From contig CACYCD010000132.1 of the NCBI GenBank assembly GCA_902772755.1, forward strand, positions 1-6,063: 6,063 bases of DNA. Direction: 5' to 3'. Below are positions 1-5,804 of the stretch, one piece after another. The DNA comes from an uncultured Ruminococcus sp. (GTDB lineage: Bacteria; Bacillota; Clostridia; Oscillospirales; Acutalibacteraceae). Below the pieces are notes generated by a model. The model saw only the letters and a list, made by a program, of their open reading frames with translations, made no database searches and was not told the DNA's origin. Positions within the stretch are counted from its first letter, which is position 1. The number at the start of each line of letters is the position of its first letter. Made by a program: the position numbers and the translations under genes.

Positions 1-3000
1 ATTCTTGATATACTTCTCGGCACCATGCCACGGAGTGGTATTTTCAGAGCTGTTTACAGCAGTCGCCAGATAGCTGCCGTAGTTGCCTGTTGAAGCGGAT
101 TCGGCACGGCTGTCGGCAAATACTGTTATGGTACTTGTTTTTATATCGTAATCAAACCAACAGTCACCGAGCTTTTGGTCAATGTTAAAGTCCATTGAAC
201 CTGCAAAATCCATCAGTGCATCGTTGGCATTTGATGAGATGAACAGCGTTGTTGTATCGACATCAACATCATTGTATTTTTTGTTATAGAAATACGCAAA
301 AGCTTTATCGCCGATCTTCTCAAACTTATCGCCTGCTACAACTCTGAGCGGTGCATCATAGAAAGCATAATCACCGACGGTTTTTGCAGAGCTGAAGTCG
401 AAGCTTGTTATTGCTGTGTCGGAGAACGCACTGTTGTCTATCTCCTCTACCGAGGCACCGAGAGAAGCAGTCTTGAGATTTGAACAGTCGAGGAACGCTT
501 CCTCTCCAATCTTTTTGACGGACGATACGCTGATTTTTTCGAGCTTATCGCAGGCGTAAAAAGCACTGTCGGGAATAACTGCAATTTTACATCCTGTGAA
601 CTCTTTTAGCTCATAACAGCGGTAGAACACGCCCTCGCCGAGCGAAATATCGTTATAAGGAGGATCGACCGTACCGCTTAAGCCTGAATCGGCAAAAGCA
701 TACGCACCTATACGTGAGAACTTTGAAACAGGATAACTGTTAAATTTTACCGATTTCAAGTTTTTAAATCCCTCGAAGGCATGGTCACCGATATTGGCAA
801 CGCCGATGTCTACGACAAGATTTTTGATTTTGTTTCTTGACGAATACCACGGATAATCCGAAGCATCGCTGTAATCGGGCATTTTACCGTTGCTGTCGCC
901 GATCAGCGTAAGTGTTCCGTCGTCGTCAAGCATCCAGCCTATGTCACCGAACTGATTTTCAAGACCGTATGTGAATTCATCGGAGTAAAATGTAAATTTT
1001 CTGCCCTGATTTGTTTTTAACTCAAGAGAAATATCCATTTTTCTTCCATCGGCGTTGCTGTCCTGAAATTCATCAAGATCGAAACCGTACAGGAAGTCAT
1101 CAGGGAATGTGAATTTGTAATTTTCGAGATCATCATCGCTGTAAACCTTGATATTATTATACAGTGTATCATCGCTGTACATATTACCGAGTCCGAAACG
1201 CAGATAGTTTACATACTCATTCTTTTTCAGACCCTTAAGCTTGCTGACAGAAACCTCTGCCCTACCCTTTTTTGCGACAAAGCCTCGTGTGTTGCCGGTA
1301 TCAACATTAACACTTGCGGTAACATCGTCAACAGTGTCGAGAGTATGTGTGCGATATACCTGAACATGGGGATAGTTTTTCTGCCAATATGTATTTACAC
1401 AGATAACCTTGCAGTAGATTTTCTTGCCCTTTGCCGAGTCGGGAATATAGCAGGAGTCGGTGTTATGTGTGAAGTACTTATTGTTTGCGAGATATACGTT
1501 CTGTGTGCCGTCCTTGGTGTAGTCTTGTCTTACTCTGTCCTCATGAGTGTAGGCGTGGAGCATATCGCAAGTCCACTCACTGCGGTTTCTCGGCAAGCCG
1601 TTGTCCATATAATTGTCCTTGTTAGGATCATTCGGGTCAACAGAGTTAAGGTAAGTGTAGCTGTCGGCATCAGCGTTACTGATATAAGTGCCGTTATAGT
1701 AGGTACCCTTAGCCTTAAAGTTTACGAAGTTGTGATACTGCTTTGTAGCGTAGGCATCTTTATTTGGCTTTCCGTTTACAAGATCGCCCGTAAAGATATT
1801 GTCGGTACCGGCAATCATTTTTTCCGTACCGTCAGAGTCTACCTCATACCACTGGTAGTATACATCGAAGATATTTCTTCCTTCGCAGTCGCACTGACCT
1901 GTCTTGCCGTTTACGATTTGAACCTTAGCTGTTTTGCCTGCCTCGGGCTCATTCACCCATTGAAGCGGAGTATAGTCCTCTTCAAAATATGTATTTCCCT
2001 TGTCGGTGATTTCCTCATTGCCGTCAAAGCACATAAACAGCATACTGCTCTCAACCTTGGCATTCTTGAGGTTTGTTTTGAGGAGCTTGTCGGATCTGTT
2101 TTCATAGTTGTAGCCGAGATACTCTTCGGCACTGAATACAATGCGGTAGATCTCGCCGGGCTTGTAGTTTATTCCCAAATCCGCAAGCGGAAGCTTACAG
2201 CGAAGCGAGTTTGTGCTGGTGCCGTAAACGGCTTCCTTGAGCGGAATATCCTCGCCGTATTTATCGGATTCGCTGATATTCTCTCTGGTAAGCGGATCAA
2301 CACGATAAACACGGTATTTGAACCACTTAAAGTTGGTGAGATAGTTGTAGGAATTTTGACCGTAATTCCAACTGTTGTTATTCACCTCTCCGTTTGTAAG
2401 CTTTTTGTAGAAATCCTCATAAAGACTTCCGTCGTCACGCTTAGTATACAAAATTCTGTGATCGCTCTTGGCATAGATAACGTCATCAATATATTTGAAG
2501 GAGTTGATTTGATGACCGTTACAGTCGGTCGGCACATTGTAGTACCATGCCTTTGAAGAGTCAAGATTTGAGCCCCTGACATCGGTGCCGTCATTAAGAT
2601 CGGGAACTACATAATAGTTGCCGCTGTTGTTTATGTTCAAAGGATAGTAGAAGAACATCTCACGCTGACTGTATGCACCTGTATCCTCAACATCATCAAG
2701 AGGATCCTCGTTAGTCATGACCTCGGTAATAACATTACCGTTGTTGTCGGTATGTATAAGACCCTGCTGTGCCGTGCCTGTGGAATGAGTATCCTGACTG
2801 TCATACTGAGTAGTCAGCTTGAACGAATGGGAAGCATTTGATTCAGCCTGAGTCGGATAGACTCGAAGATATCGTTTGTATCTTAGCTCAGTATCGCCAC
2901 AGTATAAGCGGTAGTGATAAAGATTATCATCAGCCTTATCACGGGCATCCATAAGCACAAGAGCACCATCGCCGTAGGTGTCGATGATCTGGATACGACC

Positions 3001-4905
3001 GTCTCGGATAAAGTCCTCGTTGTAGGAGTCTACGCCAAGATTCACAGTCCCTGAAGTGCCTGCGTAAGCGGTAAATTTGATTTCATTTCCGTCATTATCC
3101 TTGCCGCTTGCAACGGAATAGGCACCCACATTGTAATGCTCAAAATAGTTGCGGAAGGTACCTCCACGAACTTGAATGCAGCTTGTGTCGGGATCATCTT
3201 CAAACATACCCTCAACATAATCCACATAATCGTCCTCGGTTCCTCTGCCGTCGTTGTTAGCCATTCCTACTATATAAGCAAGCTGTTTGCGAACACCGTT
3301 CTCGTCGGTATAATAACCCGGGGAAATAGCTTTTTTGATATCATCGGTTATGATTTTTCCGTTTTTGAGATAGCGAGCCACACGAGTAATATTGAACACA
3401 TTAGCACCTGCCTTGCCCTCAAAGGTGCCGTCAAAAATATAAGCCTTGCCACCCTTTTTGGAGTTTTTGGGACGTGTGACCTCAACGACAGCATTACGCA
3501 TAAGCTGGTCGGAACCATAGCCTGTGTAACAGCCACCATAAGAAACAAATGTACCCTCAGAGCCTACCTTAACGGGAGTGCCCCATACGGTTTCCATGAT
3601 CGCACCCTTACTGCCGAACAGACCTGCTACACCCTCGGCAAAAGCAAACGCTTTGTCGGTCATATCCGAGATTTTATCCTTGTCAAGCACCGAGCCTGCA
3701 ACAGCATTCTTGGCAGCAGCGATCTTGGTATTCTTGTCGTCCTTGGAGGCTTTATCCTTGGAGGCTTTGTTTTCACCTTCCTTGTTCTTTCCGTCCTTGG
3801 CTTCTTCATCGTTGCGTCGTTTGTTTTTCTCGTCAACAGTCTCGTTTCTGCCGTTACCGGTCTCCTCATCGGTCTTGCTTGCAGAAGCCTTTTTATCATC
3901 GGTGGGATTGTTTTGCTTTTGCTCCTTGGCTACCGAGCTGTCATCGCCCTTCTTCTGCTTTTCGGTAGTCAAATCCGAAGCACCCTTAGCGGCTGATAGT
4001 GCGTTATCAACATCAGCTTCACCCTCCTTAACGGAGTCAAGTGCTTTATCAAAGGAAGCCTGAACATCATCCAGAGCAGCCTTCGCCGAGCTGATACCCG
4101 TAGCGTATTCATAGATGCTTACTCCAAGAGAAACAGTGTCACCGATCACCGTCTTGAGCTTATTCCATGAAAAGTTCTTTTTCTTCTGAACCTTAGTACG
4201 TCCTGCCTGAAAATGCCCGCCGTAAATTACAAGATTTCCGCTGTCTACATGAAAAATATCACGGTGGGTGTAGTATTTGTAATAATGCTTATAAGGGTCG
4301 ATCATTCTGCCATCGGCAAAGATCGAGCCTGTACCCTTTCCGTCGGCGGTTTTCTTCATACTTGAGTCAATAATAGTGAGGGTCGCACCATCTATAATGT
4401 TGAACATTGTGCTTGAATGTGCAAAAACCTCTTTTCGTTGCTTTTCGCCGTCAGCGTTGTAATTATCGCTGAGCTTGATCTCATAGCCGTTGAGATCAAG
4501 AACAACATCGTTGCTTATTTCGATAGGCTCCCAAACCTTCTTTTTGATTGTCTCGGTCTGGTCGCTTTGAAGCACGATATATTTTGTTTTACTGTCGGTA
4601 TGTTCGAGAGCACGGCGGAAAAAGTCACCGTTCTTCTGCCACCCCATAACATCCTTGCTGACAGTGATCCAATCGGAACCCGAGCTTTTTGTGCCGGTGA
4701 TCTCAAAACCCTCATTGATTTCGCCTGCCATCGCATCTTCGGGCTTGGCATACTTATCCTTGTAGCTAAAATCAATAGTCATATCATACCCGGACGATGG
4801 ATCATTGGTTGAAACAGCCGATACAGGCGTATCAATAACCGGTAACGTGCCGAAAAGCACCACAATCGCCAGCATAAAACTCAACGCATTCTTCAGCTTT
4901 TTCAT
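1..4905 (-). CDS. Large secreted surface protein with beta-helix, Ig-like and BspA-like leucine-rich repeat regions (partial, C-terminus outside window)
   Basis: One open frame of 1635 codons with no stop runs from ATG 4903-4905 to the left edge, so the C-terminus and any wall anchor are not visible. The ATG has AGGAGG 9 bases upstream and begins a classic signal peptide (MKKLKNALSF..., cleavage likely after VSA, residue 30). Residues about 105-240 show short beta strands typical of pectate-lyase-like beta-helices (VVLDLNGYEI near 134, DGATLTIID near 172, YGGHFQAG near 230). Residues about 255-430 are helical and highly charged. Beta-helix-like strands resume around 435-600 (FDGTFEG near 490, RGGTFRNYF near 580). 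A probable Ig-like domain spans about 990-1185 (YYQWY at 1016-1020, KKIYCKV around 1165). From W1324 there is a BspA-type repeat module. No catalytic motif was recognised. A role in adhesion or carbohydrate binding at the cell surface is inferred from these families. The frame, signal peptide and surface location are well supported; the precise function is unknown. Confidence 0.93.
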   Translation of the reverse strand, partial: MKKLKNALSFMLAIVVLFGTLPVIDTPVSAVSTNDPSSGYDMTIDFSYKDKYAKPEDAMAGEINEGFEITGTKSSGSDWITVSKDVMGWQKNGDFFRRALEHTDSKTKYIVLQSDQTETIKKKVWEPIEISNDVVLDLNGYEIKLSDNYNADGEKQRKEVFAHSSTMFNIIDGATLTIIDSSMKKTADGKGTGSIFADGRMIDPYKHYYKYYTHRDIFHVDSGNLVIYGGHFQAGRTKVQKKKNFSWNKLKTVIGDTVSLGVSIYEYATGISSAKAALDDVQASFDKALDSVKEGEADVDNALSAAKGASDLTTEKQKKGDDSSVAKEQKQNNPTDDKKASASKTDEETGNGRNETVDEKNKRRNDEEAKDGKNKEGENKASKDKASKDDKNTKIAAAKNAVAGSVLDKDKISDMTDKAFAFAEGVAGLFGSKGAIMETVWGTPVKVGSEGTFVSYGGCYTGYGSDQLMRNAVVEVTRPKNSKKGGKAYIFDGTFEGKAGANVFNITRVARYLKNGKIITDDIKKAISPGYYTDENGVRKQLAYIVGMANNDGRGTEDDYVDYVEGMFEDDPDTSCIQVRGGTFRNYFEHYNVGAYSVASGKDNDGNEIKFTAYAGTSGTVNLGVDSYNEDFIRDGRIQIIDTYGDGALVLMDARDKADDNLYHYRLYCGDTELRYKRYLRVYPTQAESNASHSFKLTTQYDSQDTHSTGTAQQGLIHTDNNGNVITEVMTNEDPLDDVEDTGAYSQREMFFYYPLNINNSGNYYVVPDLNDGTDVRGSNLDSSKAWYYNVPTDCNGHQINSFKYIDDVIYAKSDHRILYTKRDDGSLYEDFYKKLTNGEVNNNSWNYGQNSYNYLTNFKWFKYRVYRVDPLTRENISESDKYGEDIPLKEAVYGTSTNSLRCKLPLADLGINYKPGEIYRIVFSAEEYLGYNYENRSDKLLKTNLKNAKVESSMLFMCFDGNEEITDKGNTYFEEDYTPLQWVNEPEAGKTAKVQIVNGKTGQCDCEGRNIFDVYYQWYEVDSDGTEKMIAGTDNIFTGDLVNGKPNKDAYATKQYHNFVNFKAKGTYYNGTYISNADADSYTYLNSVDPNDPNKDNYMDNGLPRNRSEWTCDMLHAYTHEDRVRQDYTKDGTQNVYLANNKYFTHNTDSCYIPDSAKGKKIYCKVICVNTYWQKNYPHVQVYRTHTLDTVDDVTASVNVDTGNTRGFVAKKGRAEVSVSKLKGLKKNEYVNYLRFGLGNMYSDDTLYNNIKVYSDDDLENYKFTFPDDFLYGFDLDEFQDSNADGRKMDISLELKTNQGRKFTFYSDEFTYGLENQFGDIGWMLDDDGTLTLIGDSNGKMPDYSDASDYPWYSSRNKIKNLVVDIGVANIGDHAFEGFKNLKSVKFNSYPVSKFSRIGAYAFADSGLSGTVDPPYNDISLGEGVFYRCYELKEFTGCKIAVIPDSAFYACDKLEKISVSSVKKIGEEAFLDCSNLKTASLGASVEEIDNSAFSDTAITSFDFSSAKTVGDYAFYDAPLRVVAGDKFEKIGDKAFAYFYNKKYNDVDVDTTTLFISSNANDALMDFAGSMDFNIDQKLGDCWFDYDIKTSTITVFADSRAESASTGNYGSYLATAVNSSENTTPWHGAEKYIKN
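240..936 (-). repeat. BspA-like leucine-rich repeat module (LRR_5 type) within the surface protein
   Basis: The module opens with a cap-like segment (W1324 M L D D D G T L T L, then PWYSSR near 1352-1357). It continues with about eight degenerate repeats of the form IGxxAFxxCxxLKxVxF. Examples are IGDHAFEGFKNLKSVKF from 1372, IPDSAFYACDKLEKISV, IGEEAFLDCSNLKTASL, and a last one, IGDKAF, at 1531-1536. This spacing and the I-G-x-x-A-F core are those of the BspA/TpLRR family found in surface proteins of gut, oral and parasitic organisms, where they take part in binding. A second copy of the cap motif begins at W1583 (bases 157-159, WFDYDIKTSTITVF, then TPWHG), so at least one further module should follow outside the window. 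Confidence 0.85.
1350..1940 (-). other. Probable Ig-like domain with an insertion, within the surface protein
   Basis: YYQWYEVDSDG at about 1016-1026 followed by SAKGKKIYCKVICVN near 1158-1172 matches the paired strands of bacterial Ig-like domains, in which a QWY strand is followed by a G-x-x-Y-x-C-K-V strand. The two strands are normally some 35-50 residues apart; here they are about 140 apart, so the middle must hold an insertion. The boundaries are approximate, and the call rests on these two strands only. Confidence 0.45.
3724..3963 (-). other. Coding for an 80-residue low-complexity lysine/acidic linker inside the surface protein
   Basis: Residues 315-394 contain 19 lysines and many Asp, Glu, Asn and Gln, with no Ile, Leu, Met, Phe, Trp, Tyr or Cys. 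The stretch is therefore almost certainly disordered. It is flanked by alanine-rich amphipathic segments (about 275-312 and 395-430) that could form helices or coiled coils. Together they separate two blocks of beta-helix-like strands. It could be a flexible spacer or an inserted stalk; no function can be read from it. Confidence 0.8.
3739..3768 (-). repeat. Two-copy 15-bp tandem repeat encoding KASKD-KASKD
   Basis: TCCTTGGAGGCTTT occurs at 3740-3753 and again at 3755-3768, a 15-base period that encodes the pentapeptide KASKD twice on the minus strand. The period is a multiple of three, so gain or loss of units would change linker length without breaking the frame. Only two copies are present. 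Confidence 0.75.
4816..4905 (-). other. Sec signal peptide of the surface protein
   Basis: The first 30 residues have a basic start (MKKLKN), a hydrophobic core (residues 7-21, ALSFMLAIVVLFGTL) and a polar end with VSA at 28-30, which suits signal peptidase I. No lipobox cysteine is present near the cleavage point, so a lipoprotein is unlikely. The mature protein then starts with a Ser/Thr/Asp-rich stretch. Confidence 0.88.
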
Positions 4906-4914
4906 TGTATAATA

Positions 4915-4920
4915 CCTCCT
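4915..4920 (-). promoter_or_regulatory. Ribosome binding site of the surface protein gene
   Basis: AGGAGG on the minus strand lies 9 bases before ATG 4903-4905. It is a near-perfect Shine-Dalgarno sequence and fixes the start codon. Confidence 0.9.
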
Positions 4921-4968
4921 TTTCATTCCTCGCTGCTATCTGTGCTTGGAATACATTTATGCAAAATA

Positions 4969-4998
4969 ACTATATCATAAAACAGCACTCATTGTCAA
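4969..4998 (-). promoter_or_regulatory. Sigma-A-type promoter, extended -10, for the surface protein gene
   Basis: On the minus strand a perfect TTGACA (4993-4998) is followed after 18 bases by TATAGT (4969-4974). A TG one base before the -10 gives an extended -10 (TGATATAGT). Transcription would start near 4962, leaving a leader of about 57 bases. No operator was recognised. Confidence 0.75.
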
Positions 4999-5020
4999 GC
5001 CACGGAACCGGCTCTCATAA

Positions 5021-5050
5021 TTAACAAAATTGGGTAACATAATATATACT
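5021..5050 (+). promoter_or_regulatory. Probable sigma-A-type promoter facing the BREX genes
   Basis: TTAACA (5021-5026) and TATACT (5045-5050) are each one base from consensus and are 18 bases apart. The predicted start, near 5057, would give a leader of roughly 158 bases before brxB. The region is AT-rich, so a chance match is possible. It is divergent from, and does not overlap, the promoter at 4969-4998. Confidence 0.5.
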
Positions 5051-5110
5051 TAATTTATGAAAAGAAACATAACAAACCTCTATTGTCTGCTCGACCTCCA
5101 TATTATATGA

Positions 5111-5212
5111 AGCATTATTCCGCTTTTACCAAAAATCGATTTCCGTGATTTTGCAAAAGAATAATCGCACGGAGAAGCAGCCATAGTCAAGGCTGTAACA
5201 GGAGAGTATTGA
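5111..5212 (+). pseudogene. Possible remnant of the brxA C-terminus (tentative)
   Basis: Between TGA 5108-5110 and TGA 5210-5212 one frame reads SIIPLLPKIDFRDFAKE, a TAA at 5162-5164, then SHGEAAIVKAVTGEY. The final TGA sits 2 bases before the brxB ATG, the spacing expected of a preceding operon gene. The text resembles the C-terminal end of DUF1819/BrxA proteins as I remember them (a P-x-I-D-x-x-F-x-x-F segment followed by a H-G-E-x-x-x-x-K-A-x-x-G-E tail), and brxA commonly stands just before brxB. Only some 30 of about 200 residues can be argued for. The resemblance is from memory and the piece could be plain leader DNA. The same stretch also holds a weak hairpin (CAGCC 5178-5182 with GGCTG 5191-5195) just before the brxB ribosome binding site. 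Confidence 0.3.
5201..5206 (+). promoter_or_regulatory. Ribosome binding site that sets the brxB start at 5215
   Basis: GGAGAG, preceded by A at 5200, lies 8 bases before ATG 5215-5217. The in-frame TTG at 5209 would be only 2 bases from this site, so the ATG is the better start. Confidence 0.75.
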
Positions 5213-5214
5213 TT

Positions 5215-5790
5215 ATGAGCTATTTGGATGAACGCTTGGATTTAGCCGAGAAAAAAATCACAGACCCGAAATTCAGAGAAAACCGTGGGTTGGGTAACGA
5301 GGTAGGTTACTACATCTTTGACTATCCTGCCGAGGAAGAATTGTATGTACGAGAACGGATACATTACATACAAAAGCGTAACGAGAACAGCGATGATGAA
5401 TATAAAATCGTAGTATTTGATTTATACGACATTATGATCGAGATTCTCGAAAACAAGAAATACTTGGACAAATGCTATTCCATTGAGCAGAAAAAAGGCT
5501 TTCAAAAAGTCAACAGTGCCATTGCAAATTTGATGAAGGTAAACTCTACCGACGGAATGATAGTCAATTATATTAAGGAGCATACGCCTGATAAAGCGAT
5601 CATCTTTATTACAGGCATCGGAAAATGTTATCCGATCATTCGCTCACACACAGTTCTGAACAATTTGCATTTGGTGATAGACAAAGTACCCGTTGTACTT
5701 TTCTATCCGGGCAAGTATGACGGACAGGAATTAGTGTTATTTAACGAGATCAAAGACGATAACTACTATCGGGCTTTTAAATTGGTATAG
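5215..5790 (+). CDS. brxB: BREX phage-defence protein BrxB (DUF1788)
   Basis: This is an intact 191-residue protein ending in TAG 5788-5790. It shows the hallmarks of the DUF1788/BrxB family: EVGYYIFDYPAEEELYVR (residues 29-46), TGIGKCYPIIRSHTVLNNLH (133-152), FYPGKYDGQ (163-171) and a DDNYYRAFKLV end (181-191). BrxB is a small cytoplasmic core component of BREX, a system that methylates host DNA and blocks phage replication. Its biochemical activity is not settled. There is no signal peptide or membrane segment. brxC begins 14 bases downstream with its own AGGAGG, so the two are cotranscribed. The usual type 1 order is brxA-brxB-brxC-pglX-pglZ-brxL. Here no intact brxA precedes brxB. Length is normal for the family and no damage is seen. 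Confidence 0.9.
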   Translation: MSYLDERLDLAEKKITDPKFRENRGLGNEVGYYIFDYPAEEELYVRERIHYIQKRNENSDDEYKIVVFDLYDIMIEILENKKYLDKCYSIEQKKGFQKVNSAIANLMKVNSTDGMIVNYIKEHTPDKAIIFITGIGKCYPIIRSHTVLNNLHLVIDKVPVVLFYPGKYDGQELVLFNEIKDDNYYRAFKLV

Positions 5791-5793
5791 AGC

Positions 5794-5799
5794 AGGAGG
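5794..5799 (+). promoter_or_regulatory. Ribosome binding site of brxC
   Basis: AGGAGG lies 5 bases before ATG 5805-5807, inside the 14-base gap after brxB. It is strong, so brxC translation should start well despite the nonsense codon downstream. Confidence 0.8.
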
Positions 5800-5804
5800 A
5801 CACT

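Noticed and set aside
1345..2556. Plus-strand open frame of 403 codons with hydrophobic sequence resembling a membrane protein
   Set aside because: It lies wholly antisense to the continuous surface-protein frame. Its Val/Ile/Leu-rich text is the complement of Asp/Asn/Lys/Tyr codons, and no ribosome binding site or family motif is seen.
3136..3996. Plus-strand open frame of 286 codons ending in Leu/Phe-rich segments that look like membrane helices
   Set aside because: The apparent membrane segments are the reverse complement of the AAG- and GAx-rich charged linker of the surface protein. It is a shadow.
3578..4063. Plus-strand Ser/Leu-rich open frame of 161 codons
   Set aside because: It is antisense to the same linker in another frame, and its low-complexity composition is explained by the linker codons.
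4417..4812. Plus-strand open frame of 131 codons
   Set aside because: It is antisense to the N-terminal part of the surface protein, with no start signal and no recognisable domain.
5057..5110. Small open frame of 17 codons starting MKRNITNLY in the brxB leader
   Set aside because: There is no ribosome binding site, the start falls at the predicted transcription start, and there is no family resemblance.
5209..5214. TTG at 5209 as an earlier start for brxB
   Set aside because: It would be only 2 bases from the GGAGAG site. ATG 5215 has proper spacing, and the family N-terminus fits it.
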